The notes under the pieces are model-generated. The model was given only the letters and a program-made list of their open reading frames with translations. It ran no database searches and was not told where the DNA came from. From Affinirhizobium straminoryzae (GTDB taxonomy: Bacteria > Pseudomonadota > Alphaproteobacteria > Rhizobiales > Rhizobiaceae): a stretch of DNA of 48,022 bases. Shown one piece after another: positions 7,548-17,366 of the stretch. The stretch is taken from the NCBI RefSeq assembly GCF_007004135.1, contig NZ_VJMG01000046.1, positions 1 to 48,022 of the forward strand, read 5' to 3'. Numbering within the stretch: the first letter of the stretch is position 1; the number at the start of each line of letters is the position of its first letter. Position numbers and translations under genes: made by a program.

Positions 7548-8591
7548 TCATGCCGGTTCGGCGGCGAGTTCCAGGCACAATTCCGCCCGCGTGCCGGGTT
7601 GGGAAGGCACGTAGCGGATGGCCGAGCCGAGCGTGCTTGCCATCGAGCGGATGATGCGGCTGCCAAGCCCGGTGCCCTTCGGAACCGAGCCTTCCTCGAT
7701 GCCGACGCCGTCATCTTCCACCGCCAGAAGTGCGCGGCCATCGGGGCTGCGCGTCAGTGTCACCCGCACCTCGCCCTCGCGCCCGGGCGGATAGGCATAT
7801 TTGATCGCATTGGTGAGAAGTTCGGTGACGATCATCCCGACGGAGACCGCACGGTCGGAGGCGAGCACCACCGGATCGGCATCGAGGCGGATGGACGGCC
7901 CCTGGCTTCCGACATTGACGGAACCCTGCACCTCCTTGACGAGCGTGCTCAGATACTTGTCCATCTCCACCTGCCGCACGTCGTCGGAGGTGTAGAGGCT
8001 GCGATGCATGCCGGCAATTGCGGTGATGCGCGCCTGCGTTTCGCTGAGCGCCGCGCGCACCGTCTCGTCGCGGCTGTTGGTCGCCTGCAGGCGGATCAGG
8101 GCGGCGACCAGCGCCAGACTGTTGGCGACGCGGTGGTTCACTTCGGCGAGCAGCACCTCCGCCCGTTCCTTGCCGAGCCGGATCTCCTGGTCGGCACGCT
8201 CCTTTTCCCGCCTGAGTTCGGCGGTCGCGATCGCCTGGCGCAGCGCGCTTTCCATCAGCGACCAGAATTCCTCGCCCACCGTCTTGATCACATAGTCGGA
8301 TGCGCCGTTCTTGAGCGCATCCACGGCGATCGTCGCCTCGCTGGAGCCGGTGACATAGATTGCCGGAACGCTGTAGCCCAGTTCGCGGAAGCGGCGCAGG
8401 ATATCAAGGCCGGTTTCGGCGCTCAGATAATGGTCGAGCACCACCGCATCGAAGTGGCGTGCCTGAAGCGCGGCCATGCAGGCCGCACCATCCGTGACAT
8501 GGTCCACCGCATAGCCGAGCCGACCGAGCGAGCGCTGGGCGAGGCGCCCGAGCGCAACATCGTCATCGACGTAAAGTATGGTCTGCGGCAT
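7548..8591 (-). CDS. Response-regulator/histidine-kinase hybrid (REC + HisKA_2 + HATPase)
   Basis: This 347-residue soluble protein has an N-terminal receiver domain (1-118) with acidic pocket VDDD near 8-11 and phospho-acceptor Asp53. A coiled linker with KEKRADQEIR-like character leads to a HisKA_2-type dimerisation domain around His153 (EVNHRVANSLALVAALIRLQ). A C-terminal ATPase domain (about 210-345) has an N box (ELLTNAIKYAYP) and G boxes (DDGVGI, GTGLGSRII). There is no membrane segment. It would receive phosphate on Asp53 and control its own kinase domain. It is the third gene of a set with the CHASE3 kinase and single-domain regulator, 15 bases after the latter. The output partner is not in this window. 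Confidence 0.9.
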   Translation of the reverse strand: MPQTILYVDDDVALGRLAQRSLGRLGYAVDHVTDGAACMAALQARHFDAVVLDHYLSAETGLDILRRFRELGYSVPAIYVTGSSEATIAVDALKNGASDYVIKTVGEEFWSLMESALRQAIATAELRREKERADQEIRLGKERAEVLLAEVNHRVANSLALVAALIRLQATNSRDETVRAALSETQARITAIAGMHRSLYTSDDVRQVEMDKYLSTLVKEVQGSVNVGSQGPSIRLDADPVVLASDRAVSVGMIVTELLTNAIKYAYPPGREGEVRVTLTRSPDGRALLAVEDDGVGIEEGSVPKGTGLGSRIIRSMASTLGSAIRYVPSQPGTRAELCLELAAEPA

Positions 8592-8606
8592 CGGCGGAAC
8601 GGATCC

Positions 8607-9044
8607 TCAGGGAACTTGCATGACGGAGAAGAACAGGCCGAGCTGCCGGATGGCATTGGCAAAGCTGTCGTAGTCCACCGGCTTGGTAATGTACACATTG
8701 GCGCCGAGATCGTAGCAGCGCTGGATTTCCCGCTCGTCGTCCGTGGTGGTGAGAATCACCACCGGCAGCCGCTTGGCATGCGGGTTGGATTTCACCTTCT
8801 CCAGAATGTCGATGCCGGACATGTCCGGCAGGTTGAGGTCGAGCAGGATCAGGATGTAGCGACCCTGAATGTTGTCGCCGGTGCGATCCGGTCCGAGGAT
8901 GTAATCGAGGGCCGCATTGCCGTTGGTGAACGGTATGATCTCGTTGTTGACGCCGGCGCGGCGCACGTTCTTCTCGATGAGGCGCGCATGGCCTTCATCA
9001 TCCTCGACCATCACGATGGTGACTTCTCGGCCTGCTGCCTTCAT
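8607..9044 (-). CDS. Single-domain response regulator (Rcp1/CheY-like)
   Basis: The 145-residue protein is a lone receiver domain: acidic pocket Glu14-Asp15-Asp16, phospho-acceptor Asp69 in LILLDLNLPDMSG, the conserved Thr at LTTT, and Lys121 in ITKPVD. It has no DNA-binding output, so it must act through another protein, most simply the hybrid kinase encoded next. The extended loop before Asp69 (GPDRTGDNIQGRY) is typical of Rcp1-like regulators that pair with bacteriophytochrome-like kinases. Its ATG overlaps the stop of the kinase gene upstream (9041-9044), so the two are translationally coupled. Confidence 0.92.
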   Translation of the reverse strand: MKAAGREVTIVMVEDDEGHARLIEKNVRRAGVNNEIIPFTNGNAALDYILGPDRTGDNIQGRYILILLDLNLPDMSGIDILEKVKSNPHAKRLPVVILTTTDDEREIQRCYDLGANVYITKPVDYDSFANAIRQLGLFFSVMQVP

Positions 9045-10540
9045 GACCCGTTACTCCTGACATACTGGGAAAGATCGGTCGGCAGGCGGATGATGAAGGT
9101 CGACCCGCTGCCGAGCGTGGATTGGACGGTGATCTCGCCGCCGAGATTACGCACCAGAGAGCGCACATGGGCAAGTCCTATCCCTTCGCCCGGGCTGTCC
9201 TGCAGGCCGGAGCGGCGGAAAAGTTCGAAAATGCGCTCGTGATCTTCCGGCGCGATGCCGCGGCCATTGTCTGTCACCTCGATGCGCAGCATGCCGCGCC
9301 CGGCCGGCTGGGCCCGCACGGTCAGGCTGAGCGCGCGATCGGGATGCTTGTACTTCACTGCATTGTCGAACAGATTGCCGAAGATCTGTTCCAGCGAAAA
9401 GCGGTCGGTGATCAGACGGCTCGCGCCGCCAAGGGCGATCGTCACGGCACCGCCGCCCTCGGTCACCTGATGGTTGATGCTGTTTGCCGTTGCCTCCATC
9501 AGATCCTTGAGATCGACGGGCTCCGGCTTCAGTTCGCGGCGACCATCGCGCGAAATCTTCAGGATGGCATTGATCAGCCCATCCATCTTTTTGGTGGACG
9601 AGCGGATGAAGCCGATCGCCTCCGGCAGGTCTTCTTCCACCGCCAGACGCGCCTGGCGGATGTCCTCCTCGCTCGGTGGGCGGTCACCGGCGAGCACATA
9701 GGCGCGGATCGATTTCAGCGTCTGGTCGAGTTCGCTGGTGAAGCCCATGATGTTGACCAGCGGTGCCCTGAGGTCATGCGAGACGATATAGGCATAGCGC
9801 TGGATTTCGCGATTGGCCTGGATCAGGTCCTCGGTGCGTTCGGTGACGCGTTCCTCAAGGCCCGTATTCAGTTCCTCCACCGCCCGGTGGGCGCGTGAGA
9901 GTTCCCGCACATGCTGGGCAACGACCACGATTGCGCCGCCGACCACGAGCATGATCACGATGCCGCCACCCAGCGTGAACCATTGCAGTGCATCGGCGGT
10001 GTCGCGCAGGTCCTGGATGCCGGAATTCAGGCGCCGGTCGAGATCGCGCACCATGGTCACGAGCTGTGCGCTCATCTGGTCCATGATCTCGCGTCCGCTC
10101 GAATTGCGCACGATGTCGGCTGCGGCATCGAACTGGCCGTCGCGGGCAAGATCGACCGTCGATTTCATCTCCTCGAGCTTCTTGTCCAGCAGCGCTTCGA
10201 ACTGGTCCAGCGGGAAGGTAACCACGGACTGGCTGGCATAGCTCTTCCGCAGCCGTTCGCGCTGACGGTTCATGCCCTCTGTTGCCGCGGTATAGGGCGT
10301 CAGAAAGGCATTGTCGCGGGTCAGAACATAGCCGCGCTGGCCGGATTCCGCAGCGCGCAAATACAGCATCATGTCGGAGGAGGCCGAGCGCAGATCGCGC
10401 AGCTTCACCACGTCGTTGAAATAGCTTTGCGTCATGCGCGACAGAATGAAGGAGGCCGTGACAATGGCCGCCAGAACCGCCGCGCCGACAAGCAGCATCA
10501 GCAGCGACGAGCGCGCAAACTTCGTGTTGGAAAATGGCAT
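9041..10540 (-). CDS. CHASE3-domain sensor histidine kinase
   Basis: The 499-residue product has a membrane helix at about 12-34, a CHASE3 extracytoplasmic sensor (about 45-180; AAESGQRGYVLTRDNAFL is the family's signature), and a second helix at 188-208. A coiled coil ending in VTERTEDLIQANREIQ follows, then HisKA with phospho-acceptor His255 (YIVSHDLRAPLVNIMGF) and an ATPase domain (about 365-490; NLFDNAVKYKHP, DNGRGI, GEGIGLAHVRSLV). It is an inner-membrane sensor; the ligand of CHASE3 domains is generally unknown. It heads a three-gene signalling operon with a plausible promoter just upstream. Confidence 0.93.
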   Translation of the reverse strand: MPFSNTKFARSSLLMLLVGAAVLAAIVTASFILSRMTQSYFNDVVKLRDLRSASSDMMLYLRAAESGQRGYVLTRDNAFLTPYTAATEGMNRQRERLRKSYASQSVVTFPLDQFEALLDKKLEEMKSTVDLARDGQFDAAADIVRNSSGREIMDQMSAQLVTMVRDLDRRLNSGIQDLRDTADALQWFTLGGGIVIMLVVGGAIVVVAQHVRELSRAHRAVEELNTGLEERVTERTEDLIQANREIQRYAYIVSHDLRAPLVNIMGFTSELDQTLKSIRAYVLAGDRPPSEEDIRQARLAVEEDLPEAIGFIRSSTKKMDGLINAILKISRDGRRELKPEPVDLKDLMEATANSINHQVTEGGGAVTIALGGASRLITDRFSLEQIFGNLFDNAVKYKHPDRALSLTVRAQPAGRGMLRIEVTDNGRGIAPEDHERIFELFRRSGLQDSPGEGIGLAHVRSLVRNLGGEITVQSTLGSGSTFIIRLPTDLSQYVRSNGS

Positions 10541-10569
10541 GGTACGCGGAACCCTAACCCCTTGAGCGG

Positions 10570-10598
10570 TAAAATGGATCGCAATCGGCGGATGTCAA
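10570..10598 (-). promoter_or_regulatory. Putative promoter of the CHASE3 kinase operon
   Basis: On the minus strand TTGACA (10593-10598) and ATTTTA (10570-10575) are separated by 17 bases and lie about 30 bases upstream of the kinase start at 10540. The -35 match is exact and the -10 is moderate. Confidence 0.45.
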
Positions 10599-10679
10599 GC
10601 AGGCCGCCTGCGCGAACATTACCCGCGACCGGCTGTCTCAGCCGGAACCATTGACTGGCAACAGGGCAGGGGAAGAAGA

Positions 10680-10841
10680 GGTGCGATCCACGGCGACCGA
10701 TGGAGATTTACGATCCTGGGTGCCTACAAACGTAGGTGGGCACCGTGTGTCCAGGCCCACGGGCCTGGTCAGGGACAGCTCCCTTTGGATCGAGTATGGC
10801 CCCAGGGATTGTGGTTCCTGTCGGGAAGCGCAGACCGCAGC
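10680..10841 (-). ncRNA. ssrS: 6S RNA
   Basis: In the 344-base gap between zapA and the kinase operon, the minus strand can form the long interrupted hairpin expected of 6S RNA. The closing stem TGCGGTC (10833-10839) pairs with GATCGCA (10682-10688). Conserved-looking central-bulge arms CCCTGGGGCCATACTCGATC and GGTGCCCACCTACG face each other, and a stable apical stem CCAGGCCC/GGGCCTGG lies at 10751-10768. A CTATAT -10 element sits at 10846-10851, a few bases before the 5' end. 6S RNA mimics an open promoter and sequesters sigma-70 RNA polymerase. Its position immediately downstream of zapA is the conserved proteobacterial location (zapA-ssrS-cyclo-ligase). Exact ends are estimated. Confidence 0.82.
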
Positions 10842-10884
10842 CGCAATATAGGAGAGGTTCGAACGTTGCGCCAGAGGTCATTCA

Positions 10885-11262
10885 TCAATTCGTTGGCGCG
10901 GTCGGCCGGGCATTCAGCTTGGCGGTGATTCCGTTGAGACGGCTTGCAAGCTCGCTGAGGGCTGCTGCGACCGCATGGTCACTTGCCTGCTGCTGTTGTT
11001 CCACGCCGTCATGGCTCTGGCGCAGCACGGCAAGCTCGGCTTCCACCGCGGAAAGCCGGCGGCTGACCTCCGACAGTTCGTCCATCACCATGATGCCGGC
11101 CATGACCGTGACGCGCAGATCGCCGATCTCGCCGAACTGGCTCTTGAGGTGGCTCACATAGCGGTCGAACCGCAGCGCAAGGCTTTCAAGATGCGCCTGC
11201 TGGCCTTCCTCGCAGGCCATGCGGTAGGCCTTGCCGTCGATCATTACCGTGACTTGCGCCAT
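10885..11262 (-). CDS. zapA: Cell division protein ZapA
   Basis: The 125-residue protein starts MAQVTVMIDGKAYRMACEEG and continues with HLESLALRFDRYVSHLK and VTVMAGIMVMDEL, the ZapA fold that binds FtsZ. A long C-terminal helix (about 65-120) with strong coiled-coil character follows. ZapA bundles FtsZ filaments at the division site. It precedes 6S RNA, and follows, on the same strand, the DUF4164 coiled-coil gene by about 50 bases. This DUF4164-zapA-ssrS order is common in rhizobia. Confidence 0.92.
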   Translation of the reverse strand: MAQVTVMIDGKAYRMACEEGQQAHLESLALRFDRYVSHLKSQFGEIGDLRVTVMAGIMVMDELSEVSRRLSAVEAELAVLRQSHDGVEQQQQASDHAVAAALSELASRLNGITAKLNARPTAPTN

Positions 11263-11311
11263 GCCTGCCTCTTGCCTGTCAAACGGGACCTCGCGAAGCG
11301 GGCCTCTGAAA

Positions 11312-11584
11312 CTATCGATCGAGGACGGCGCGGATCGTTTCCATCGCCGTCACCAGCCGCCGCGAGACTTCCCGGTTCACCTCTTCCAGCCGGTTCGCCC
11401 GAAATTCCGCCTGATCGAGTTCCTGTGCAAGCCGTGCACGGTCGGCATGCACGCGGCGCACTTCGTTTTCCACGTCGGCAGCCTCGCGCTGGCGTTCCAT
11501 GCGCATGTCTATGGCATTTTCCAGGCCGTTCACGGCGTCCCGGAGTTCGGAAAGGGCTGCATTCAAGATCTTGTCCACCGGCAT
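11312..11584 (-). CDS. DUF4164 family coiled-coil protein
   Basis: The 90-residue protein MPVDKILNAALSELRDAV is almost entirely a coiled coil, with a heptad-like pattern through RRVHADRARLAQELDQAEF and ending VSRRLVTAMETIRAVLDR. It matches DUF4164, small alphaproteobacterial proteins found beside zapA; a ZapB-like supporting role at the division ring is an inference from context. The ATG at 11584 gives the typical N-terminus; an upstream extension to 11707 lacks support. No membrane segment is present. Confidence 0.82.
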   Translation of the reverse strand: MPVDKILNAALSELRDAVNGLENAIDMRMERQREAADVENEVRRVHADRARLAQELDQAEFRANRLEEVNREVSRRLVTAMETIRAVLDR

Positions 11585-11915
11585 TCTGGGGCTACCCGGC
11601 CTCGACGGTCCACGCTCGAATCGCGTGCATCCGCTCCTGATTTGACCATCGACACTAAGCATCGTGGTCCACAGGGTCAATAAAACCGGAGCGGGCGGGG
11701 CGTTCATGCCTGTGGATCAACACGGTTTTCTGCTCCCGGCCGGGGGCTTCTGCGCCGTCTTTCGCGGCGGTCTTGCCGGGCGCGGCAAAACGCTCGGGAA
11801 CCCGCCTGCATCCCTCCCGTTTGTTGACTTGGCCGTCGCACCTGATAAGGATCGACCGCGCCTCATGTGGTCCTTTCAGGGACCGTGATTGACACTGCGA
11901 ACCAGCGGACTAGCC
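11585..11915. other. Divergent intergenic region between DUF4164/zapA and tkt
   Basis: This 331-base stretch separates divergent transcripts and should hold both promoters. TTGACT occurs at 11824-11829 facing tkt, with GATAAG 14 bases on, a spacing too short to be convincing. A small hairpin GGTCC/GGGACC lies at about 11868-11884. I see no credible gene. Confidence 0.5.
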
Positions 11916-13895
11916 ATGACCTCTCCCGAAAAACATAACCGGATGGCGAACGCGATCCGTTTCCTTGCCATGGATGCCGTCGAGAAGGCCAATTCTGGCC
12001 ATCCCGGCCTGCCCATGGGTGCTGCGGACATCGCGACGGTTCTGTTCAGCCGCTACCTGAAATTCGACCCGAAGAACCCGCTCTGGCCGGACCGCGACCG
12101 TTTCGTCCTGTCGGCCGGCCACGGCTCCATGCTCCTCTATTCGCTCCTCTACCTCACCGGGTATGAGGACATGACGATCGAGGACATCAAGCAGTTCCGT
12201 CAGCTCGGCTCCAAGACTGCCGGCCATCCGGAATACGGCCATGCTTCGGGCATCGAGACGACCACCGGTCCGCTTGGCCAGGGCATTGCCAATGCCGTCG
12301 GCATGGCGATTGCCGAGCGCAAGCTCGCCCAGGAATTCGGCTCCGACCTGCAGAGCCACTTCACCTATGCGCTGGTCGGCGACGGCTGCCTGATGGAAGG
12401 CATCAGCCAGGAAGCCATCGCGCTTGCCGGCCACCTGAAGCTCAACAAGCTGATCGTTTTCTGGGACAACAACAACATCACCATCGACGGTGCGGTCTCC
12501 CTGTCGGACTCCACCGACCAGATCGCTCGCTTCAAGGCCGTGCACTGGAACACGATCGAGATCGACGGCCATGATCCGGATGCGATTGCGGCGGCCATCG
12601 AGAAGGCCCAGGCCTCGGATCGCCCGACGCTGATCGCGGCCAAGACGATCATCGGCTTCGGCGCGCCGAACAAGCAGGGCACCCACAAGGTGCACGGCTC
12701 GCCGCTCGGCGCCGAGGAAATCGCGGCCGCCCGCAAGGCGCTGAACTGGGAATCGGAAGCCTTCGTCGTTCCGGCCGACGTGCTGGACGCCTGGCGTCTG
12801 GCGGGCCTGCGCTCCACCAAGGCGCGCAAGGAATGGGAAGAGCGTCTGGCGACGACCGCGGCTGAAACCCGCGCCGAGTTCGTGCGTCGCTTTGCCGGCG
12901 ATCTGCCGGGCGGCTTCGACAGCGCCATCGACGCCTTCAAGCGGAAGATCGCCGCCAACCCGCCGACGGTTGCCACACGCAAGGCCTCCGAGGACGTGCT
13001 GGAAGTGATCAACGGCCTGCTGCCGGAAACGCTCGGCGGTTCGGCGGACCTGACGCCGTCGAACAACACCAAGACCAGCCAGATGAAGGCGATCACGCCG
13101 ACCGACTTCTCGGGCCGCTACATGCACTGGGGCATTCGCGAGCATGCGACGGCCGCAGCGATGAACGGCATCGCGCTGCATGGCGGTCTCATCCCCTATT
13201 CGGGTGGCTTCCTGATCTTCTCCGATTACTGCCGTCCATCGGTGCGTCTCGCCGCCCTCATGGGCATCCGCGTGGTGCATGTCTGGACGCATGATTCCAT
13301 CGGCGTTGGCGAAGACGGCCCGACCCACCAGCCGGTCGAGCATGTCGCAGCCCTGCGCGCCATTCCGAATCTGCTCGTCTTCCGTCCGTGCGACGAGGTC
13401 GAGACGGCGGAATGCTGGCAGCTGGCACTCAACGACAAGACGCGTCCCTCCGGCCTGGCGCTGACCCGCCAGAACCTTGCGCCGATGCGCAAGGAATACG
13501 AGGAACGCAACCTGTGCGCCTCCGGCGCCTACGAACTCGTGTCGGCCGCTGATGCGAAGGTCTCGATCTTCGCCTCCGGTTCGGAAGTGGAAATCGCCGT
13601 CAAGGCGGCTGAGCTTCTGGAAGCCAAGGGTGTTGCAACCCGCGTCGTGTCCGTTCCCTGCTTCGAACTGTTCTTCGAGCAATCCGAAGACTATCGCGAG
13701 GCGATCATCGGCCACGCGCCGGTCAAGATTGCGGTCGAAGCGGCGGTGCGCGAGGGCTGGGATGCCTTCATCGGCAGCGATGGCGCCTTCATCGGCATGA
13801 AGTCCTTCGGGGCCTCCGGCCCGGCCAAGGACCTCTACAAGCATTTCGGCATCACCGCGGAGGCTGTCGTGGCTGCCGCCGAAGCCAAGCTCTGA
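11916..13895 (+). CDS. tkt: Transketolase
   Basis: The 659-residue protein has the standard three domains. The N-terminal thiamine-diphosphate domain contains [24 protein letters not shown] and the cofactor motif [13 protein letters not shown], with the Mg-binding Asn further on ([11 protein letters not shown]). The pyrimidine domain contains [19 protein letters not shown] and the catalytic Glu region. The last is a C-terminal transketolase domain. It transfers two-carbon ketol units in the pentose phosphate or Calvin pathways. The ATG at 11916 gives [17 protein letters not shown], the usual start. It is followed 70 bases later by gap, consistent with a carbon-metabolism operon. Confidence 0.96.
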   Translation: MTSPEKHNRMANAIRFLAMDAVEKANSGHPGLPMGAADIATVLFSRYLKFDPKNPLWPDRDRFVLSAGHGSMLLYSLLYLTGYEDMTIEDIKQFRQLGSKTAGHPEYGHASGIETTTGPLGQGIANAVGMAIAERKLAQEFGSDLQSHFTYALVGDGCLMEGISQEAIALAGHLKLNKLIVFWDNNNITIDGAVSLSDSTDQIARFKAVHWNTIEIDGHDPDAIAAAIEKAQASDRPTLIAAKTIIGFGAPNKQGTHKVHGSPLGAEEIAAARKALNWESEAFVVPADVLDAWRLAGLRSTKARKEWEERLATTAAETRAEFVRRFAGDLPGGFDSAIDAFKRKIAANPPTVATRKASEDVLEVINGLLPETLGGSADLTPSNNTKTSQMKAITPTDFSGRYMHWGIREHATAAAMNGIALHGGLIPYSGGFLIFSDYCRPSVRLAALMGIRVVHVWTHDSIGVGEDGPTHQPVEHVAALRAIPNLLVFRPCDEVETAECWQLALNDKTRPSGLALTRQNLAPMRKEYEERNLCASGAYELVSAADAKVSIFASGSEVEIAVKAAELLEAKGVATRVVSVPCFELFFEQSEDYREAIIGHAPVKIAVEAAVREGWDAFIGSDGAFIGMKSFGASGPAKDLYKHFGITAEAVVAAAEAKL

Positions 13896-13966
13896 GCCAG
13901 CACGGGGGCGCCCGCCCGGCGCCCCTCCATTACCCTAAAAGCGCATTTTCAAGGGAGTGAATGCAC

Positions 13967-14977
13967 ATGACTGTCAAGGTTGCCATTAACGGCTTTGGCC
14001 GTATCGGCCGCAACGTTCTGCGCGCCATCGTCGAGTCGGGCCGCACCGACATCGAGGTCGTCGCGATCAATGATCTCGGCCCGGTCGAAACCAACGCCCA
14101 TCTGCTGCGCTACGATTCGATCCACGGCAAGTTCCCGGCCGACGTGAAGGTCGAAGGCGACACCATCATCGTTGGCGGCGGAAAGCCGATCAAGGTCACG
14201 GCCATCAAGGATCCGTCGACCCTGCCGCACGGCGAGCTCGGCGTCGACATCGCCATGGAATGCACCGGCATCTTCACCGCCCGCGACAAGGCTGCCGCCC
14301 ACCTGACGGCTGGTGCCAAGCGCGTGATCGTGTCTGCCCCGGCCGATGGCGCTGACCTGACGGTCGTCTTCGGCGTCAACCACGACAAGCTGACCAAGGA
14401 CCACCTCGTCATCTCCAACGCATCCTGCACGACGAACTGCCTCGTTCCGGTCGTCAAGGTGCTGAATGACGCGCTCGGCATCGATCATGGCTTCATGACG
14501 ACGATCCACTCCTACACGGGCGATCAGCCGACGCTCGACACCATGCACAAGGATCTCTACCGCGCCCGCGCGGCAGCGCTCTCGATGATCCCGACCTCGA
14601 CCGGCGCCGCCAAGGCTGTCGGCCTCGTGCTGCCGGAACTGAAGGGCAAGCTCGACGGCACCTCGATCCGCGTGCCGACCCCGAACGTCTCGGTCGTCGA
14701 CTTCAAGTTCGTCGCCAAGAAGAACACCACCAAGGAAGAAGTCAACGAAGCCATCATCGCTGCCTCCAACGGCGCGCTGAAGGGCATTCTCGGCTACACT
14801 GCCGAGCCTCTGGTCAGCCGTGACTTCAACCACGACAGCCATTCCTCGATCTTCGCGCTCGACCAGACCAAGGTTCTCGAGGGCAACTTCGTGCGCATCC
14901 TGACCTGGTACGACAACGAGTGGGGCTTCTCTAACCGCATGGCTGACACGGCGGTTGCCTTCGCCAAGTTCATCTGA
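13967..14977 (+). CDS. gap: Glyceraldehyde-3-phosphate dehydrogenase, type I
   Basis: The 336-residue enzyme has an N-terminal NAD site ([10 protein letters not shown]), the catalytic Cys154 in [12 protein letters not shown], the conserved His in TIHSYTGDQ, and the C-terminal [12 protein letters not shown]. It interconverts glyceraldehyde 3-phosphate and 1,3-bisphosphoglycerate in the cytoplasm. Two ATGs compete, 13961 and 13967; the second is nine bases from the GGAG of the ribosome site at 13954-13957 and gives the canonical [11 protein letters not shown], so it was chosen. A strong terminator follows. Confidence 0.97.
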   Translation: MTVKVAINGFGRIGRNVLRAIVESGRTDIEVVAINDLGPVETNAHLLRYDSIHGKFPADVKVEGDTIIVGGGKPIKVTAIKDPSTLPHGELGVDIAMECTGIFTARDKAAAHLTAGAKRVIVSAPADGADLTVVFGVNHDKLTKDHLVISNASCTTNCLVPVVKVLNDALGIDHGFMTTIHSYTGDQPTLDTMHKDLYRARAAALSMIPTSTGAAKAVGLVLPELKGKLDGTSIRVPTPNVSVVDFKFVAKKNTTKEEVNEAIIAASNGALKGILGYTAEPLVSRDFNHDSHSSIFALDQTKVLEGNFVRILTWYDNEWGFSNRMADTAVAFAKFI

Positions 14978-14998
14978 TCCCGAAAGGGATTTGCATCA

Positions 14999-15032
14999 GG
15001 GCGGTCGGGTGCTTATCCGGCCGCCCTTTTTT
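14999..15032 (+). terminator. Rho-independent terminator of gap
   Basis: GGGCGGTCGG at 14999-15008 pairs with CCGGCCGCCC at about 15017-15026 with one G-T mismatch pair, followed by six T residues. It ends the tkt-gap transcript. Confidence 0.9.
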
Positions 15033-15394
15033 CATGGGTGCACGCGCGATGTTTTTTACGCTCCGCCCTTCTCCTGCCGAATTTGATGCTGCCTAATGGG
15101 GCATCGCCTGATTCTCCGGCATATGCCGGATCTGCATAGACTTTTTTGCCCCCCGCTTTGCCCCCGAAGCGGTCACGCCCGGTGCCTTTGCGCCGATGGT
15201 GGCGAAAGAGCCGTATGCGATGCGCGTCGCGGGCGGAGCCTTCGCGCAAGGCTCTTCACGCAGGGTCAGACGAGAATGGTCGCGCCGGCCTTCGAGGCGG
15301 CGGTCGAAGTTGGGTCAAGGGTCGGTGCGCCTCGCGTCACCGGTGCCATGCGGTGGCGGTGCCATCGGCGACAGGGAAACGGAGGGCGCAAGCC
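15033..15394 (+). other. Leader region of the K+/H+ antiporter gene
   Basis: About 360 bases lie between the gap terminator and the antiporter start, with no credible gene. A perfect 16-base palindrome TCCGGCATATGCCGGA at 15115-15130 is followed 12 bases later by a T-run (15142-15147), so it could be an operator or a weak attenuator. The remainder is G-rich and shows no further pattern I can support. Open reading frames across it appear to be chance extensions. Confidence 0.4.
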
Positions 15395-17293
15395 TTGGAG
15401 GCATTCTACATCATCCTGCTGGTCGGAACCGTCCTGGTTCTGGCGGCGGCCTTCTCCAGTCTCCTCGCCTTCCGCTTCGGTGCGCCGCTTCTTCTTGTCT
15501 TCCTGATGATCGGCCTGCTGGCGGGCGTCGATGGCATCGGCATCCAGTTCAACAACTATCCCGCCGCCTACATGATCGGCTCGCTGGCGCTGGCGGTCAT
15601 CCTGTTCGATTCCGGCTTCGGCACCTCCCTGCACGCCTTCAAGATCGCTGCTGCACCCGCCATTGCGCTTGCTTCGGTCGGCGTCATCCTGACCGCCTCG
15701 ATCTTCGCCTTCGCGGCCTCCCTGATGCTCGGCCTCAGCTGGCTGGAAGGGTTGCTGCTCGGCTCGATCGTCGCCTCCACCGATGCGGCGGCGGTGTTCT
15801 TCCTGCTGCGCATCGGCGGCATCCACATCCGCGACAAGGTGCGCTCCAGCCTGGAAGTCGAATCCGGCACCAATGACCCGATGGCCGTGTTTCTCACGGT
15901 GGCGCTGGTGGAACTGATCAGTTCCGGTCATGGTGCCGGCGGCTTCAACCTCGATCTGCTGGCCATGTTCGTCAAGCAGATGGGGCTTGGCGGCGCGCTC
16001 GGCCTGCTTGGCGGCATCATGATCGTCGCGGTGCTGAACCGCCTGCCGGTCGATCGCGGGCTGGCGCCGATCTTCGTGCTGACGTTGTCGCTTCTCGTCT
16101 TCGCCTTCACCGGTGCCGTCGGCGGCAGCGGCTTCCTGGCGGTCTATGTCGCCGGCATCTTCGCCGGCAACCGCAAGATCTTTGCCAAGGAGGCCATCAC
16201 CCGCTTCCAGGACGGGCTGACCTGGCTCGCGCAGATCATCATGTTCCTGGTGCTCGGCCTGCTGGCAACGCCCTCGCAGTTTCCGGCCATCCTGTTGCCG
16301 GCGGTTGGGCTTGCGCTGTTCCTGATCTTCGTCGCGCGCCCCATCGCGGTGTGGCTCAGCCTGCTGCCCTTCGATTTCACCCAGCAGGAAATCGGCTTCG
16401 TCGCCTGGGTCGGCCTGCGCGGGGCCGTGTCGATCCTGCTCGGCATCATGCCGATGCTGGGCGGCGTCGATAGCAACCACGTCTATTTCAACATCGCCTT
16501 CATCATCGTTCTCGTGTCGCTGATGGTGCAGGGCTGGACGATCCGGCCGGTGGCCGAGCGACTCGGCCTCATCATTCCGCCGCGCATGGGTGAGGTTGAC
16601 AAGGTGGAACTCGATCTGCCGGGCCGGGCGACGCACGAACTGATCTCCTACCGCGTCATCAAGGACAGCCCCGTGCTGCGTGGCGAGCGCATTCCGCGCT
16701 GGGCCATGCCCTCGCTCGTCATCCGTGATGGCCGCAGCATGCGCTACCAGTATGCCGGCCGGCTGCGGGAAAACGACTATGTCTATCTCTTCATCGCGCC
16801 CGGTTATTCGCGCCTGCTTGACCGGCTGTTTGCAAGCCGCGCGCCGGTGGACGAGGATGACGCCGATTTCTTCGGCGCCTTCGCCATCTCGCCCACGCGC
16901 CCGGCCAAGGAACTGGATGCGGCCTATGGTCCCGGCCTCCTGACGGTGGCCGAACAGGCCATGACGATCGGTGACCTGATGGCCTATCGGCTCGGCGGTC
17001 ATGCCGAATATGCCGACCGCGTACGCCTCGGCTCGATCATCCTGATCGTGCGCGACATCGACGAGCATGGTCATATCGAAACCGTCGGTATCTCGCTGGA
17101 GGCTGTGGAGCCGGCGACCCGGCTGCCGATCTTCATCAACATGCGCGAAATTGCCCACCGGGTGCGGGATACGCTGCGGCGCTATCGCGGCAAGACCGTT
17201 CCGGCGGTGGCCTCGGGGGCTGCGGGCGCTTCGGCAAGGTCGGCCCCGGCACCGGCGCAGGCCCCCTCCGACCGCGACGAAAAACCCGTCTGA
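15395..17293 (+). CDS. K+/H+ antiporter of the CPA family (NhaP2/CvrA-like)
   Basis: The 632-residue protein has a monovalent-cation exchanger membrane domain (about 5-400, roughly a dozen helices) with [14 protein letters not shown] and [17 protein letters not shown], the ion-site motifs of this family. It is followed by a TrkA_C-like domain (about 410-490; [20 protein letters not shown]). A C-terminal CorC_HlyC/transporter-associated domain (about 540-605; [12 protein letters not shown]) precedes a flexible Pro/Ala tail. It should exchange K+ (or Na+) for protons at the inner membrane. The TTG at 15395, nine bases after GGAGG (15381-15385), begins [11 protein letters not shown]; reading further upstream gives implausible residues. 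It lies between gap and pgk. Confidence 0.9.
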   Translation: MEAFYIILLVGTVLVLAAAFSSLLAFRFGAPLLLVFLMIGLLAGVDGIGIQFNNYPAAYMIGSLALAVILFDSGFGTSLHAFKIAAAPAIALASVGVILTASIFAFAASLMLGLSWLEGLLLGSIVASTDAAAVFFLLRIGGIHIRDKVRSSLEVESGTNDPMAVFLTVALVELISSGHGAGGFNLDLLAMFVKQMGLGGALGLLGGIMIVAVLNRLPVDRGLAPIFVLTLSLLVFAFTGAVGGSGFLAVYVAGIFAGNRKIFAKEAITRFQDGLTWLAQIIMFLVLGLLATPSQFPAILLPAVGLALFLIFVARPIAVWLSLLPFDFTQQEIGFVAWVGLRGAVSILLGIMPMLGGVDSNHVYFNIAFIIVLVSLMVQGWTIRPVAERLGLIIPPRMGEVDKVELDLPGRATHELISYRVIKDSPVLRGERIPRWAMPSLVIRDGRSMRYQYAGRLRENDYVYLFIAPGYSRLLDRLFASRAPVDEDDADFFGAFAISPTRPAKELDAAYGPGLLTVAEQAMTIGDLMAYRLGGHAEYADRVRLGSIILIVRDIDEHGHIETVGISLEAVEPATRLPIFINMREIAHRVRDTLRRYRGKTVPAVASGAAGASARSAPAPAQAPSDRDEKPV

Positions 17294-17366
17294 ACTGCCT
17301 TGCGTCACCGGTCAGGTGGGGTATGGTCCGCTTCGAAATTCCAACCCAGAACAACGGATCCAGACC

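Noticed and set aside
11910..13844. A 644-residue minus-strand open frame opposite transketolase
   Set aside because: The plus-strand product is unmistakable transketolase. The opposite frame is Arg/Gly/Asp-rich and has no ribosome site or domain.
15146..15394. Upstream extension of the antiporter reading frame
   Set aside because: The residues before 15395 are Arg/Pro/Ser-rich and unlike a transporter N-terminus, whereas TTG 15395 has a good ribosome site and starts directly at a membrane helix.
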